The notes: generated by a model not told the origin, from the letters alone. A stretch of DNA of 64,000 nt from Pseudomonas sp. RIT-PI-r (GCF_001297015.1 NZ_LIGE01000012.1:22574-86573), one strand, 5' to 3'. Numbered from the stretch's first letter, positions 51,738 to 62,952 are shown. A program made the numbers and translations.

Positions 51738-52712
51738 ATGAGCCAATCCAGCGACCTGATTCAATCGGCACAACGCACCATTCGCCTCGAAGTGGAAGCC
51801 GTACAAGGCTTGTTGCCCCATATCGACGCCGATTTCGTACGCGCTTGCGAGATGATTCTGGCCAGCAAGGGCCGTGTGGTCGTAGTCGGCATGGGGAAAT
51901 CCGGGCATGTCGGCAACAAGATTGCCGCGACGCTTGCCAGCACTGGCACTCCGGCTTTTTTCGTACATCCAGCCGAAGCCAGTCACGGCGACATGGGCAT
52001 GATTACCCGCGACGACGTGATTCTGGCCCTGTCGAACTCAGGCTCGACCAACGAAATCGTCACCCTGCTGCCGCTGATCAAACGACTGGGCATCCAGCTG
52101 ATCAGCGTCACCGGCAACCCGCAATCGCCGCTGGCCAAGGCTGCCGAAGTCAACCTCAACGTTCACGTCGAGCATGAAGCCTGCCCGCTGAACCTGGCAC
52201 CGACCTCATCGACGACAGCGGCACTGGTGATGGGTGATGCGCTCGCCGTAGCGTTGCTCGAAGCGCGCGGTTTCACTGCCGAAGATTTCGCCTTTTCTCA
52301 TCCGGGTGGCGCACTGGGCCGTCGCCTGCTGCTGAAAGTGGAGAACGTCATGCACGCCGGCCAGGAGCTGCCGCAAGTACAACGCGGTACGCTGCTCAAG
52401 GACGCACTGATGGAAATGACCCGTAAAGGTCTGGGCATGACCGCCATTCTCGAAGCCGATGGCAAGCTCGCCGGGATCTTCACCGACGGCGATTTGCGCC
52501 GCACGCTGGATCGCAGCATCGACATCCGCAGCGCCACCATCGACCAGGTGATGACCGCGCACGGCAAGACCGCCCGGCCCGAGATGCTCGCCGCCGAGGC
52601 CCTGAAAATCATGGAAGACCATCGAATCAACGCATTGGTAGTCGTCGACGAAGAAGATCGCCCGATTGGCGCCTTCAACCTCTCCGATCTGCTGCGCGCA
52701 GGAGTCATGTAA
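51738..52712 (+). CDS. kdsD: D-arabinose-5-phosphate isomerase
   Basis: This enzyme isomerises ribulose 5-phosphate to arabinose 5-phosphate, the first step of Kdo synthesis for LPS. The 324 residues consist of a SIS sugar isomerase domain (VVVVGMGKSGHVGNKIAATL, VILALSNSGSTNEIVTLLPL) and two CBS domains from about 210 (GMTAILEADGKLAGIFTDGD, INALVVVDEEDRPIGAFNLS). I start at MSQSSDLIQSAQRTI; the 33-residue extension upstream runs into the promoter. It adjoins kdsC directly. Confidence 0.95.
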   Translation: MSQSSDLIQSAQRTIRLEVEAVQGLLPHIDADFVRACEMILASKGRVVVVGMGKSGHVGNKIAATLASTGTPAFFVHPAEASHGDMGMITRDDVILALSNSGSTNEIVTLLPLIKRLGIQLISVTGNPQSPLAKAAEVNLNVHVEHEACPLNLAPTSSTTAALVMGDALAVALLEARGFTAEDFAFSHPGGALGRRLLLKVENVMHAGQELPQVQRGTLLKDALMEMTRKGLGMTAILEADGKLAGIFTDGDLRRTLDRSIDIRSATIDQVMTAHGKTARPEMLAAEALKIMEDHRINALVVVDEEDRPIGAFNLSDLLRAGVM

Positions 52713-53237
52713 ATGAGCACCGATCTGCTGCAACGCGGCAAAGCGATCAAACTGGCGGTTTTCGACGTTGACGGCGTCCTCACCGACGGGCGCCTGTACT
52801 TCCTTGAAGACGGCAGCGAATTCAAAACCTTCAACACCCTCGACGGCCAAGGCATCAAAATGTTGATGAACGCCGGCGTGGAGACCGCCATCATCAGCGG
52901 TCGCAAGACTCCGGTGGTCGAACGGCGCGCAAAAAATCTCGGCATCCCGCACCTGTTTCAGGGGCGTGAAGACAAATTGGTGGTTCTCGACGGTCTTCTC
53001 GAGCAACTGGGCCTAAGCTATGAACAGGTCGCCTACCTCGGTGACGACCTGCCCGACCTGCCGGTGATCCGCCGCGTAGGCTTGGGCATGGCTGTTGCCA
53101 ACGCTGCCGATTTCGTCCGCGAACACGCCCACGGCGTTACTTGCGCCCGTGGTGGCGAAGGTGCTGCACGCGAATTCTGTGAATTGATCCTGCGCGCCCA
53201 GGGCCGCCTCGATGCGGCCAACGCCGCGTACCTGTGA
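52713..53237 (+). CDS. kdsC: Kdo-8-phosphate phosphatase
   Basis: This is a HAD phosphatase of 174 residues removing phosphate from Kdo-8-phosphate. The nucleophile motif is LAVFDVDGVLTDGRLYFLED; motif II is ETAIISGRKTPVVERRAKNL; motif III/IV is VAYLGDDLPDLPVIRRVGLG. It lacks a cap domain, as is typical of tetrameric KdsC. It overlaps the lptC start (GTGA). Confidence 0.96.
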   Translation: MSTDLLQRGKAIKLAVFDVDGVLTDGRLYFLEDGSEFKTFNTLDGQGIKMLMNAGVETAIISGRKTPVVERRAKNLGIPHLFQGREDKLVVLDGLLEQLGLSYEQVAYLGDDLPDLPVIRRVGLGMAVANAADFVREHAHGVTCARGGEGAAREFCELILRAQGRLDAANAAYL

Positions 53238-53818
53238 GCCAAACCATGTTTAGCAAAAAATTTCGCAACTTCCTGCTGTTCGGCGGCATTGCTGCGTTGT
53301 TCGCAGCGGTAGGCTACTGGAACATCAGCCCGGAGCGCTTCCTCGACAAGCCTCCGGTCTCGTCCGTGGACACCCCGATCGACTGGTACGCGACCAACAC
53401 GCATACCCTGCAATACCTGCCGGACGGTAAAGTGCAATACGAAATGACCTCCGACAAGGCCGAGCACGTCAAGGCGACCGACATCACCCTGGTCACCAAA
53501 CCCGACCTGAACATGTACCGCGGCACCGATTTTCCGTGGCACGTGACCAGTGAGCGTGGCGAAGTGAACTCGGGCGGCACCGAAGTCGAATTGATCGACT
53601 CCGTACGCGTCAAACGCACCGATGAAAAGAAGCGCGACACGCTGATCACTTCCACCCGCATGACAGTGTTCCCGCAGCAGCAATATGCGCAGACCGAGCA
53701 ACCCGTTAGAATCGACGGCGCTGGCGGTGTATCAACTGGCGTTGGAATGAAAGCGTACCTGAAGGAAAGCAGGATACACCTGCTATCGAACGTAAGAGGA
53801 CAGTATGAGGCTCGTTAA
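53234..53818 (+). CDS. lptC: LPS export protein LptC
   Basis: This is an inner-membrane bitopic protein of 190 to 194 residues linking the LptB2FG transporter to LptA. The helix is KFRNFLLFGGIAALFAAVGY. The periplasmic jellyroll follows, with NTHTLQYLPDGKVQYEMTSD, HVTSERGEVNSGGTEVELID and TRMTVFPQQQYAQTEQPVRI. The first possible start is GTG overlapping the kdsC stop; the ATG at 53246 is an alternative. It overlaps lptA by 14 bases. Confidence 0.93.
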   Translation: MSQTMFSKKFRNFLLFGGIAALFAAVGYWNISPERFLDKPPVSSVDTPIDWYATNTHTLQYLPDGKVQYEMTSDKAEHVKATDITLVTKPDLNMYRGTDFPWHVTSERGEVNSGGTEVELIDSVRVKRTDEKKRDTLITSTRMTVFPQQQYAQTEQPVRIDGAGGVSTGVGMKAYLKESRIHLLSNVRGQYEAR

Positions 53819-54350
53819 AACCCTCCCTATTTTGCTCAGTCTGGGCGCAGCACTGGGAAGCGTGAGCGCCTGGGCTCTGCCGAACGATCAAGAGCAGCCA
53901 ATCCGCATTCAGGCCGACGATGCCCAACTGGACGACAAGAATGGCGTTGCCACCTATAAAGGTGACGTGATCATCACCCAGGGCTCGATGAAGGTTACCG
54001 GCAATACCGTGACCATCACGCGCACCCCGACCGGTGATATCGACGTGGTGACTTCGGTCGGCAACCTCGCCTACTTCGAACAACTGCAGACCGCTGGCGA
54101 TACCAAGCCTGTTCAAGGCTGGGGCGTGACGATCCAGTATCATGCCGCGCAAAACCGCGTCGTGCTGATCGACAAGGCCAAGGTTGTCGACAAGGACAAC
54201 AACACGACTCAGGGCGAGAAAATCGTCTATGACACCGTGAAGAAACTGGCCAGCGCCGGTCGCGCTACCGGTAGCAAGGTCACCGAAGCGCGTCCGCGTA
54301 TCGACATGGTGATCCAGCCGAAGAAGAAAACCGACGAGAAAACCCAGTAA
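53805..54350 (+). CDS. lptA: LPS transport periplasmic protein LptA
   Basis: This is a periplasmic bridge protein of 181 residues that carries LPS along an oligomeric jellyroll to LptD. Signal peptide: [17 protein letters not shown]. The OstA domain shows [40 protein letters not shown] and [20 protein letters not shown]. The basic tail is [15 protein letters not shown] ([11 protein letters not shown]). It overlaps lptB by one base. Confidence 0.95.
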   Translation: MRLVKTLPILLSLGAALGSVSAWALPNDQEQPIRIQADDAQLDDKNGVATYKGDVIITQGSMKVTGNTVTITRTPTGDIDVVTSVGNLAYFEQLQTAGDTKPVQGWGVTIQYHAAQNRVVLIDKAKVVDKDNNTTQGEKIVYDTVKKLASAGRATGSKVTEARPRIDMVIQPKKKTDEKTQ

Positions 54351-55075
54351 TGGCAACTCTGAAAGCTCAGCACCTGGCCAAGGCCTACAAAAGCCGCCAG
54401 GTCGTGCGTGACGTCAGCCTGTCGATCGACAGCGGCCAGATCGTCGGCCTGCTTGGCCCCAACGGCGCCGGCAAGACCACGTGCTTCTACATGATCGTCG
54501 GCCTGGTGCAGGCAGATCAGGGCCGCGTGCTGATCGATGACCTGGACGTCAGCCACCAGCCAATGCACGGTCGTGCCAAGGCCGGTATCGGCTATCTGCC
54601 GCAAGAAGCGTCGATCTTCCGCAAACTGTCGGTGGCCGACAACATCATGGCCATCCTCGAGACCCGTCAGGAACTCGACAAAGCCGGTCGTCGCAAGGAG
54701 CTGGAAAGCCTGCTGCAGGAATTCCACATCAGCCACATCCGCGACAACCTCGGCATGAGCCTGTCCGGTGGTGAGCGCCGCCGGGTGGAAATCGCCCGTG
54801 CACTGGCGACTGCACCGAAATTCATCCTGCTCGACGAACCGTTCGCCGGTGTCGACCCGATTTCGGTCGGCGACATCAAGCAGATCATCCACCATCTCAA
54901 GGCCAAGGGCATCGGCGTGTTGATCACCGACCACAACGTGCGTGAGACGCTGGATATCTGCGAAACCGCTTACATCGTCAACGACGGTCAGTTGATCGCC
55001 GAAGGTGACGCAGAAACCATCCTGGCCAACGATCTGGTCAAGGAAGTCTACCTGGGTCACGAATTCCGTCTGTAA
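54350..55075 (+). CDS. lptB: LPS export ABC ATPase LptB
   Basis: This is the ATPase (241 residues) driving LPS extraction by LptB2FGC. Walker A is [20 protein letters not shown], signature [16 protein letters not shown], Walker [21 protein letters not shown], then the H-loop [18 protein letters not shown]. It is last in kdsD-kdsC-lptC-lptA-lptB. The lptF and lptG genes are not in the window. The gap before rpoN holds a direct repeat. Confidence 0.97.
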   Translation: MATLKAQHLAKAYKSRQVVRDVSLSIDSGQIVGLLGPNGAGKTTCFYMIVGLVQADQGRVLIDDLDVSHQPMHGRAKAGIGYLPQEASIFRKLSVADNIMAILETRQELDKAGRRKELESLLQEFHISHIRDNLGMSLSGGERRRVEIARALATAPKFILLDEPFAGVDPISVGDIKQIIHHLKAKGIGVLITDHNVRETLDICETAYIVNDGQLIAEGDAETILANDLVKEVYLGHEFRL

Positions 55076-55141
55076 GCATGCTGGTGCCCCGGTGAGCTGC
55101 GAGGGCGCTGTATCGATGAAGCAGCCTTTTTATACGCTTTG

Positions 55142-55256
55142 ATTGTTACAGCGCTCCAGGCAAGCACCTCGCCTCTAAGGTCTTCAGCGCTCGCTTGAGC
55201 GATGCGTCAATAAAGTTTTCTATGTTTTTATTGTTACAGCGCTCTAGGCAAACACT
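55142..55256. repeat. Imperfect direct repeat of 27 bases upstream of rpoN
   Basis: ATTGTTACAGCGCTCCAGGC at 55142 and ATTGTTACAGCGCTCTAGGC at 55230 continue with CAAGCAC/AAACAC, two to three mismatches in 27 bases, 88 bases apart, each after a T-rich run. A third related piece, GTTACAGCGTTCCAGTGGCA, follows the rpoN stop codon at about 56851. The stretch 55076-55351 otherwise has no gene. Confidence 0.85.
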
Positions 55257-55351
55257 TCAGTTTCAGGCATATAATTTGCTTAAGTTTGGCGCTCCGGCGC
55301 CCTGTAGTGGATGGCGCATAGCGCCGGCGAATAAGGTGTTAAGCCCCTGCC

Positions 55352-56845
55352 ATGAAACCATCGCTAGTCTTGAGAATGGGCCAGCAGCTGACGATGACAC
55401 CGCAGCTGCAACAGGCCATCCGTCTGCTCCAATTGTCGACCCTGGATCTGCAACAGGAAATCCAGGAGGCTCTGGAATCCAATCCGATGCTCGAACGCCA
55501 GGAAGAAGGCGACGACTTCGACAATTCCGATCCGATGGCCGACAACGTCGAGCAGAAGCCCAACACCGAAATCCAGGAACCCTCCTATCAGGAAACGGCC
55601 CCGACGGTAGATAACCTCGAGGACGGCGAATGGAACGAACGCATTCCCAATGAGCTTCCGGTCGACACGGCCTGGGAAGACGTCTACCAGACCAGCGCCA
55701 GCAGCCTGCCCAGCAGCGATGACGACGAATGGGATTTCACCACCCGCACCTCCGCTGGCGAAAGCCTGCAAAGCCATCTGCTGTGGCAATTGAACCTGGC
55801 CCCCATGTCCGACACCGATCGACTGATCGCTGTGACCCTGATCGATTGCATCAATAATCAGGGCTACCTGGACGAAACCCTCGAAGAAATTCTCGAAGCT
55901 TTCGACCCGGAACTGGACATTGAACTGGACGAGATCGAAGCCGTACTGCACCGCATCCAGCAGTTTGAACCGGCCGGTATCGGTGCACGCAACCTCGGCG
56001 AATGCCTGCTGCTGCAATTGCGCCAGTTGTCTGCCAAGACCCCGTGGCTGGCAGAAGCCAAACGCCTGGTCAGCGACTACATCGACCTGCTCGGCAGCCG
56101 CGACTACAGCCAGCTGATGCGCCGCATGAAGCTCAAGGAAGATGAGCTGCGTCAGGTTATCGAACTGGTCCAGAGCCTCAATCCACGCCCTGGCTCGCAG
56201 ATCGAGTCCAGCGAAGCCGAATACGTCGTCCCCGACGTCATCGTGCGCAAGGACAACGAACGCTGGCTGGTCGAGTTGAATCAGGAGTCGGTGCCGCGCC
56301 TGCGGGTCAACGCGCAGTACGCCGGTTTCGTGCGCCGCGCCGACACCAGTGCCGACAACACTTTCATGCGCAATCAGTTGCAGGAAGCCCGCTGGTTCAT
56401 CAAGAGCCTGCAGAGCCGCAACGAAACCCTGATGAAAGTTGCCACCCAGATCGTCGAGCATCAGCGCGGTTTTCTCGAGTACGGCGACGAAGCCATGAAA
56501 CCGCTGGTCCTGCATGACATCGCCGAAGCGGTCGGCATGCACGAGTCGACGATTTCCCGGGTGACCACACAGAAATTCATGCATACCCCGCGCGGTATTT
56601 ATGAACTGAAATACTTTTTCTCCAGCCACGTCAGCACCTCCGAGGGCGGGGAATGCTCGTCCACGGCGATCCGCGCGATCATCAAAAAACTGGTTGCAGC
56701 GGAAAATCAGAAAAAGCCGTTGAGTGACAGCAAGATCGCTGGTTTACTGGAGGCACAAGGCATTCAGGTGGCTCGCCGCACCGTCGCCAAGTACCGCGAA
56801 TCTCTCGGGATCGCGCCTTCGAGCGAACGCAAGCGGTTGATGTAA
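55352..56845 (+). CDS. rpoN: RNA polymerase sigma-54 factor
   Basis: This is the alternative sigma factor for -24/-12 promoters, needing AAA+ activators; it controls nitrogen use, motility and carbon uptake. Region I is Gln/Leu-rich ([40 protein letters not shown]), region II is acidic (residues 50 to 130). The core-binding domain and helix-turn-helix follow ([20 protein letters not shown]). The RpoN box [14 protein letters not shown] is near the C-terminus, with Ser for the more common Met. The length of 497 residues matches Pseudomonas RpoN. Confidence 0.97.
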   Translation: MKPSLVLRMGQQLTMTPQLQQAIRLLQLSTLDLQQEIQEALESNPMLERQEEGDDFDNSDPMADNVEQKPNTEIQEPSYQETAPTVDNLEDGEWNERIPNELPVDTAWEDVYQTSASSLPSSDDDEWDFTTRTSAGESLQSHLLWQLNLAPMSDTDRLIAVTLIDCINNQGYLDETLEEILEAFDPELDIELDEIEAVLHRIQQFEPAGIGARNLGECLLLQLRQLSAKTPWLAEAKRLVSDYIDLLGSRDYSQLMRRMKLKEDELRQVIELVQSLNPRPGSQIESSEAEYVVPDVIVRKDNERWLVELNQESVPRLRVNAQYAGFVRRADTSADNTFMRNQLQEARWFIKSLQSRNETLMKVATQIVEHQRGFLEYGDEAMKPLVLHDIAEAVGMHESTISRVTTQKFMHTPRGIYELKYFFSSHVSTSEGGECSSTAIRAIIKKLVAAENQKKPLSDSKIAGLLEAQGIQVARRTVAKYRESLGIAPSSERKRLM

Positions 56846-56918
56846 GCCACGTTACAGCGTTCCAGTGGCAGGCTATCCCGCCTGCCGCTTTATGCACTGG
56901 CAACGAAGGAGAAGCTGT

Positions 56919-57227
56919 ATGCAAGTCAACATCAGTGGACACCAACTGGAAGTGACCCAACCTCTGCGTTCCTACATCGAGGAAAAACTCCAACGACTGG
57001 AGCGCCATTTCGACAAGATCACCAACGTGCAAGTCACGATGTGCGTCGAAAAGCTGAAGCAGAAAATCGAAGCCACCTTGCATATACCCGGCAGCGAAGT
57101 GGTCGCCAACGCAGAAGATACCGACATGTATGCTGCGATCGACTCACTGACCGACAAGCTGGATCGCCAACTCAAAAAGCATAAGGAAAAGACCCAGAGC
57201 CTCCTTCAGGGCGCGACCGGTCGTTAA
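56919..57227 (+). CDS. hpf: Ribosome hibernation promoting factor, short form
   Basis: This is a 102-residue ribosome-binding protein of the HPF/YfiA family that inactivates ribosomes in stationary phase. MQVNISGHQLEVTQPLRSYI is preceded by AAGGAG. LERHFDKITNVQVTMCVEKL and DMYAAIDSLTDKLDRQLKKH are family landmarks, and the basic helix contacts 16S rRNA. It lacks the long C-terminal dimerisation domain. The longer upstream frame was rejected. Confidence 0.95.
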   Translation: MQVNISGHQLEVTQPLRSYIEEKLQRLERHFDKITNVQVTMCVEKLKQKIEATLHIPGSEVVANAEDTDMYAAIDSLTDKLDRQLKKHKEKTQSLLQGATGR

Positions 57228-57239
57228 CATCCCTAACCC

Positions 57240-57704
57240 ATGATCCGACTTGAAACCATCCTGACCCCCGGCCGTTCCCAAGTGAACGCGCCGGGCGGCA
57301 GCAAGAAAAAAGCCCTCGAACAGATTGCCAACCTGATCCATCGCGAAGTGCCGGATCTGGCGATGCAAGATGTCTTCGAGGCGTTGATTGCCCGTGAAAA
57401 ACTCGGTTCTACCGGTTTTGGCAACGGCATCGCCATTCCACACTGTCGCCTCAAGGGCTGTGAAGCGCCGGTCAGCGCGCTGATGCACCTTGAAGCCCCT
57501 ATCGATTTCGACGCCATCGATGGCGCTCCGGTTGACCTGCTGTTCGTATTGCTGGTGCCCGAAGCTGCGACCGATGCGCACCTGGAGTTGCTCCGTCAGA
57601 TCGCCAGCATGCTGGATCGCAAGGAAGTGCGCGACAGACTGCGCAGCGCCCAGACAAACGAAGCCTTGTATCAGGTTGTCCTGGACGAGCAAAGCGGGCA
57701 GTAA
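57240..57704 (+). CDS. ptsN: PTS IIA-like nitrogen regulatory protein
   Basis: This is the terminal phosphoryl acceptor (EIIA-Ntr, 154 residues) of the nitrogen PTS, regulating potassium transport, carbon storage and other targets. The phosphorylated His is in [20 protein letters not shown]. The domain spans residues 4 to 145 with [20 protein letters not shown]. It sits 12 bases after hpf and 2 before rapZ. Confidence 0.96.
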   Translation: MIRLETILTPGRSQVNAPGGSKKKALEQIANLIHREVPDLAMQDVFEALIAREKLGSTGFGNGIAIPHCRLKGCEAPVSALMHLEAPIDFDAIDGAPVDLLFVLLVPEAATDAHLELLRQIASMLDRKEVRDRLRSAQTNEALYQVVLDEQSGQ

Positions 57705-57706
57705 TC

Positions 57707-58564
57707 ATGCGTTTGATCATCGTCAGTGGCCGTTCCGGCTCGGGTAAAAGCACCGCACTGGATGTTCTCGAGGACAACGGTTACTACTGCATCGACAACC
57801 TGCCGGCGGGATTGCTGCCAGAATTGGCAGAGCGCGCCCTGATCCACACCGAACTGGCGCAACCGCTGGTGGCGGTGTCGATCGATGCGCGTAACCTGCC
57901 AAGTCATCTGTCGCGTTTTCCCGAACTGCTTGAAGATGCCCGAAGCAAGCATATTCAGTGCGATGTCCTGTATCTGGATGCCGACGAGGAAACCCTGCTC
58001 AAGCGTTTTTCCGAGACTCGCCGCCGCCACCCCTTGAGCAATGCCAATCGCTCACTGGCCGAAGCGATCCACGACGAAACCGCTCTGCTCGGCCCGATTG
58101 CCGATCTCGCCGACCTGAAAATCAATACCACCAATCTGAACCTTTATCAGTTGCGCGACACCCTCAAGCTACGCTTGCTGAATCAACCGGAGCCGGGCAC
58201 CGCCTTTCTGGTCGAATCATTCGGTTTCAAGCGCGGCATGCCGGTCGATGCCGACCTGGTGTTTGACGTGCGCTGCCTGCCTAACCCGTACTGGAAGCCG
58301 GAATTGCGCGAGCAATCCGGTCTTGATGCACCAGTGGCCGAGTATCTGGCGGTTCAGCCGGAGGTCGAAGAAATGTTCCAGGACATCTTTACCTACCTGC
58401 ACAAGTGGCTACCGCGCTTTGCCGCGAGCAACCGTGCCTACGTCACCATTGCCATTGGCTGCACCGGCGGGCATCACCGCTCCGTCTACCTGACCGAACG
58501 TCTGGGTCAGGCCCTGCAGAAAACCCTGAAGAACGTCCAGGTTCGCCACCGCGACCTCACTTAA
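57707..58564 (+). CDS. rapZ: RNase adapter protein RapZ
   Basis: This is a 285-residue nucleotide- and RNA-binding protein that in enterobacteria guides RNase E to GlmZ. Walker A is [20 protein letters not shown], followed by [36 protein letters not shown] and [20 protein letters not shown] mark the C-terminal RNA-binding part. GlmZ itself has no obvious homologue here, and the Pseudomonas target is unsettled. It is co-transcribed with ptsN and ptsO. Confidence 0.96.
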   Translation: MRLIIVSGRSGSGKSTALDVLEDNGYYCIDNLPAGLLPELAERALIHTELAQPLVAVSIDARNLPSHLSRFPELLEDARSKHIQCDVLYLDADEETLLKRFSETRRRHPLSNANRSLAEAIHDETALLGPIADLADLKINTTNLNLYQLRDTLKLRLLNQPEPGTAFLVESFGFKRGMPVDADLVFDVRCLPNPYWKPELREQSGLDAPVAEYLAVQPEVEEMFQDIFTYLHKWLPRFAASNRAYVTIAIGCTGGHHRSVYLTERLGQALQKTLKNVQVRHRDLT

Positions 58565-58579
58565 AGGATTCACACCGCG

Positions 58580-58855
58580 ATGCCTGCTCTGGAAATCGAA
58601 ATCATCAACAAACTGGGCCTGCATGCCCGCGCGTCGGCCAAGTTCGTTGGCGTGGCGGGTCAGTATCCGGATTGCACGATCAGAGTAGGCCGCACGCCGG
58701 AGACGACGGTCGACGGCAAAAGCATCATGGCGATGATGATGCTGGCGGCTGGCAAGGGCACCAAAATTTATTTGAGCACTGAAGGGCATCAGGAACAGGA
58801 AGCGCTCGATGCGCTGGTGGCGTTGATCAACAACTACTTCGATGAAGGTGGCTGA
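58580..58855 (+). CDS. ptsO: Nitrogen PTS phosphocarrier NPr
   Basis: This is an HPr-family phosphocarrier of 91 residues passing phosphate from EI-Ntr (PtsP) to PtsN. The active His is in KLGLHARASAKFVGVAGQ (His15-type), and the regulatory Ser region is KSIMAMMMLAAGKGTKIYLS. It is the last gene of rpoN-hpf-ptsN-rapZ-ptsO, ending in a REP hairpin. Confidence 0.96.
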   Translation: MPALEIEIINKLGLHARASAKFVGVAGQYPDCTIRVGRTPETTVDGKSIMAMMMLAAGKGTKIYLSTEGHQEQEALDALVALINNYFDEGG

Positions 58856-58870
58856 CCGCCAGAAAAAAGA

Positions 58871-58945
58871 GTTCGCAGCCTGCGGTAGCTCCTACGCAGG
58901 AATGCATTCCCTGTAGGAGCTGCCGCAGACTGCGATCTTTTGATC
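58871..58945. repeat. REP palindrome, family B
   Basis: TTCGCAGCCTGCGGTAGCTC and GAGCTGCCGCAGACTGCGAT pair around a loop of about 18 bases. It lies between the convergent ptsO and ZIP genes, and can serve both as a terminator. Confidence 0.88.
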
Positions 58946-58949
58946 GACT

Positions 58950-59843
58950 TCAACCCAACGCGGTATCCATCACCATCATCAGACAGAACCCGATCAACAA
59001 GCCAAGACTCGCCAGTTTGTCATGACCATTGCGTCGCGACTCGGGAATCACTTCATGGGTCACCACCAGCAACATTGCCCCCGCCGCCAATGCCAGCCCT
59101 AATGGCAACAACACCTGCGCCAGGCTGACCAGCCACGCACACAACAGTGCAAACACTGGCTCGACCAGACCTGACGCCGCGCCGATCAGGAACGCCTTGA
59201 CCCGCGACATCCCGGCCCCGGCCAATACCAGCGCAATCACCAGACCTTCCGGCACATCCTGCAAAGCGATGCCCATGGCCAGGCTGTCGGCGTCCGGCAT
59301 GCCGCCGCCAGCAGAAACGCCGACGGCCATGCCTTCAGGGATGTTATGAGCAATGATGGCGAACACGAACAACCAGATGCGCGGTGGAATCACCGGGTGC
59401 TCGACGGTGCCGACGAGCATTTCCGCAGACGCGCCAGACACCTTGCGATCGACCAGATACAGGCCGAAGGCTCCAAGCATGATGCCGAAGCAGATCAGAC
59501 CACTAGCGCTCCAGGGTGTCAGACCAAGGCTTTCGGCGGCGGCGATGCCCGGCACGATCAGCGAAAATGCAGTCGCCGCCAGCATCACTCCCGCGCCAAA
59601 GCCCAGTAACGTATCGCTGAGTGCCTGAGGCATGCGCCGAATCACCAACACTGGGACAGCGCCCAGCGCCGTGCCAAGGGCACAGATCGCACCACCCTGC
59701 AACGCCCGTGACAGCCTCGGTTCGAGATTCAGCCATTGCAGCCCGTGGGCGACCAGCAAAGTCATACCCGCCAACAGCAATAGCGATCCCACTGCGTAAC
59801 GAAACATACGCCCACTTCCGATCGCCAGTGTTTCAGTGCCCAT
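58950..59843 (-). CDS. ZIP family metal transporter
   Basis: This is an inner-membrane divalent metal importer of 297 residues with eight predicted helices. Helix IV carries IIAHNIPEGMAVGVSAGGG and helix V ALQDVPEGLVIALVLAGAG, the paired HNxPEG/xxPEG metal sites. A His/Asp-poor loop lies between helices III and IV. The substrate is probably zinc, possibly manganese or iron, and its position after sodA (30 bases) would suit manganese supply; this is inference. It is the last gene of the fagA-fumC row. Confidence 0.93.
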   Translation of the reverse strand: MGTETLAIGSGRMFRYAVGSLLLLAGMTLLVAHGLQWLNLEPRLSRALQGGAICALGTALGAVPVLVIRRMPQALSDTLLGFGAGVMLAATAFSLIVPGIAAAESLGLTPWSASGLICFGIMLGAFGLYLVDRKVSGASAEMLVGTVEHPVIPPRIWLFVFAIIAHNIPEGMAVGVSAGGGMPDADSLAMGIALQDVPEGLVIALVLAGAGMSRVKAFLIGAASGLVEPVFALLCAWLVSLAQVLLPLGLALAAGAMLLVVTHEVIPESRRNGHDKLASLGLLIGFCLMMVMDTALG

Positions 59844-59873
59844 AGTCAGCCTTGGATTGTTTTTATAGAAGAC

Positions 59874-60485
59874 TTAAACCAGTGCGGCCTGATAGCGCGC
59901 AGCCACTTCAGGCCAATTGATCACGTTGTAGAACGCGTTGATGTATTCCGGGCGACGGTTCTGATAACGCAGGTAATAGGCGTGCTCCCAGACGTCGAGA
60001 CCGAGAATCGGCGTGTTGCCGTTCATCAACGGGCTGTCCTGGTTACCGCTGCTTTCCACGATCAACGCCTTCTCGGGGGTCACGCTGAGCCAGGCCCAGC
60101 CGCTGCCGAATCGGGTCAGTGCGGCTTTGGTGAAGGCTTCCTTGAAGCTGTCGAGGCCACCCAGATGCTCATCGATGGCCTTGGCCAGTGCGCCATCCGG
60201 TTTGCCGCCACCGTTGGGCACCATCACTTCCCAGAACAACGAGTGGTTGGCGTGTCCACCGCCCTGGTTGATTACCGCTGCGCGGAGTTTTTCCGGCAAT
60301 TGCTGAACGCTGGCGACCAGTTTCTCCACCGGCCACTCGGCGTATTCGGTGCCTTCAACCGCCGCGTTGAGGTTGTTGATGTAGGTCTGGTGATGCTTGG
60401 TGTAGTGGATCTCCATGGTCTGCGCATCAATGTGCGGTTCCAGTGCGTCGTAGGCGTAAGGCAAGGCAGGCAGGGTAAAAGCCAT
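59874..60485 (-). CDS. sodA: Superoxide dismutase, manganese type
   Basis: This is a 203-residue cytoplasmic SOD. Metal ligands are His in [16 protein letters not shown], His in [14 protein letters not shown], and Asp and His in [28 protein letters not shown] places the Gln in the C-terminal half, which marks the Mn type. I start at [18 protein letters not shown]. It belongs to the fagA-fumC-orf-sodA operon, which Fur keeps off in iron-rich cells, so Mn-SOD and FumC replace iron enzymes when iron is scarce. Confidence 0.96.
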   Translation of the reverse strand: MAFTLPALPYAYDALEPHIDAQTMEIHYTKHHQTYINNLNAAVEGTEYAEWPVEKLVASVQQLPEKLRAAVINQGGGHANHSLFWEVMVPNGGGKPDGALAKAIDEHLGGLDSFKEAFTKAALTRFGSGWAWLSVTPEKALIVESSGNQDSPLMNGNTPILGLDVWEHAYYLRYQNRRPEYINAFYNVINWPEVAARYQAALV

Positions 60486-60486
60486 T

Positions 60487-60927
60487 TCAGTGGACTCCAT
60501 GGTGATGAGGGGCAGGCGCGCGGCGCGCATTGCCGGTATCCGGGTGCAGCAGGCGCTGGGTACGCGGGTATTCGCCGTGCTCGCTGATGAAATTCAGCAG
60601 CTCGACGTAGGTCTTGCTGCTCTGGCGCAGCGCCGCTTCGCGCAATGCCAGACGCTGGCGTTCGTCCTGCATGGTCTGCAACAGCCGTTGATGGATAGCG
60701 CAAAGGTATTCGGCGCTCTCCTCCGGCTGGTTCAGGCGCAAGTGCAGATCCGCCAGGTTGTGATGGGAGATGACGCAAGCCGCCACCGCTTCGTCGGCGT
60801 CCGCCCAGCGCTCGAACAACACTTGCGCCAGGGCCAGGGCTTGCAGGTAAGCCTCACGGGCGTCGATCAGTTCGCCCAGCATGAAGCAGCGATTGGCCCG
60901 TTCGATCGTGCGTTTCCAGTGCTCCAT
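60487..60927 (-). CDS. Unknown helical protein in the fagA-fumC-sodA operon
   Basis: This is a 146-residue soluble protein from [23 protein letters not shown]-like helices are seen ([40 protein letters not shown]), and the tail is [20 protein letters not shown], rich in His. The function is unknown. A homologue stands in the same place in P. aeruginosa (between fumC and sodM), so its role probably belongs to iron or manganese adaptation. The His-rich tail could bind a metal. Its stop codon lies one base before the sodA start. Confidence 0.85.
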   Translation of the reverse strand: MEHWKRTIERANRCFMLGELIDAREAYLQALALAQVLFERWADADEAVAACVISHHNLADLHLRLNQPEESAEYLCAIHQRLLQTMQDERQRLALREAALRQSSKTYVELLNFISEHGEYPRTQRLLHPDTGNARRAPAPHHHGVH

Positions 60928-60955
60928 GGTGAGCCTCCAAAGCGGTTGCGGGGGG

Positions 60956-62312
<1,357 letters not shown>

Positions 62313-62332
<20 letters not shown>

Positions 62333-62720
62333 CGGTAAATCCTTGGACTAATTCAATGAGAGGAATCGATGGAAGCAGTTCGCAGGTGGCGAGCTGCCAG
62401 GTGTAGCGTTGCCAGCGCTTGAGCCGGCAGTTGCACAGGGACAGGCGCTCCATTTCACGTAATGGGCGCCAGGCTTGATCGAGACAGAAGCTGCGCCAGT
62501 GCCACGGCAGTGCGATGTCGGTGGCGGTGTCGAGCAGCAGACGGAATGAGGTTTCGGCGACCGTCCAGGGTGAGGTCGCGGTGCAACAAGACAGATACCG
62601 GCCTTCAGCCAGGTAATGTTCGATCAGGCGCGGCTCGTCGGGATCCATCGCGCAACGGATCTGGCGACTCATCCAGCGCCAGCTTTCGAGATAGGGCTGC
62701 TCGTGCAAGGCAGAACTCAT
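62313..62720 (-). CDS. fagA: FagA, Fur-regulated protein upstream of fumC
   Basis: This is a 135-residue protein, first in the operon. It resembles P. aeruginosa FagA (Fur-associated gene), whose function is not known. It is Trp- and Cys-rich: MSRQIRCAMDPDEPRLIEHY, SCCTATSPWTVAETSF, WRSFCLDQAWRPLREMERLS. The conserved cysteines might hold a metal or cluster. A Fur-type box lies just upstream. It overlaps the fumC start by 20 bases. Confidence 0.92.
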
Positions 62721-62735
62721 GATTCGGGCTCATCC

Positions 62736-62771
62736 GATAATGAGATTTATTATTAGATGATAATGAGAACC
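62736..62771. promoter_or_regulatory. Fur box upstream of fagA
   Basis: GATAATGAGATTTATTATT matches the 19-base Fur consensus at 15 positions. It is followed by another GATAATGAGAA-like half (62759 onward), so two overlapping Fur sites are likely, 16 bases before the fagA start. This predicts induction of fagA-fumC-orf-sodA at low iron. Confidence 0.85.
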
Positions 62772-62802
62772 AAAACAAGAGTCCCGGTTACACGGACTCC
62801 AT

Positions 62803-62893
62803 TGTGGGAGCGAGCCTGCTCGCGAGGGCGTCGTGTCAGTCGCCGCTGCGGTCGGCTGTTAAATCGCTTTCGCGAGCAGGCTCGCTCCCACAG
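62803..62893. repeat. Inverted REP pair, family A
   Basis: TGTGGGAGCGAGCCTGCTCG and CGAGCAGGCTCGCTCCCACA face each other around about 48 bases. It lies between the fagA promoter and the pmbA terminator. Confidence 0.9.
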
Positions 62894-62912
62894 GGTATTG
62901 TGTGGAGCCAAT

Positions 62913-62952
62913 AAAAAAAGCGCGCCACCCGATGGGGTGGCGCGCCTTTTTT
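62913..62952. terminator. Terminator after pmbA
   Basis: CGCGCCACCC/GGGTGGCGCG around GATG, with seven A before and six T after. On the minus strand it lies 15 bases after the pmbA stop codon. Confidence 0.9.

Noticed and set aside
55195..55614. ORF starting in the lptB-rpoN gap
   Set aside because: It runs out of frame into rpoN and has no recognisable domain or ribosome site.
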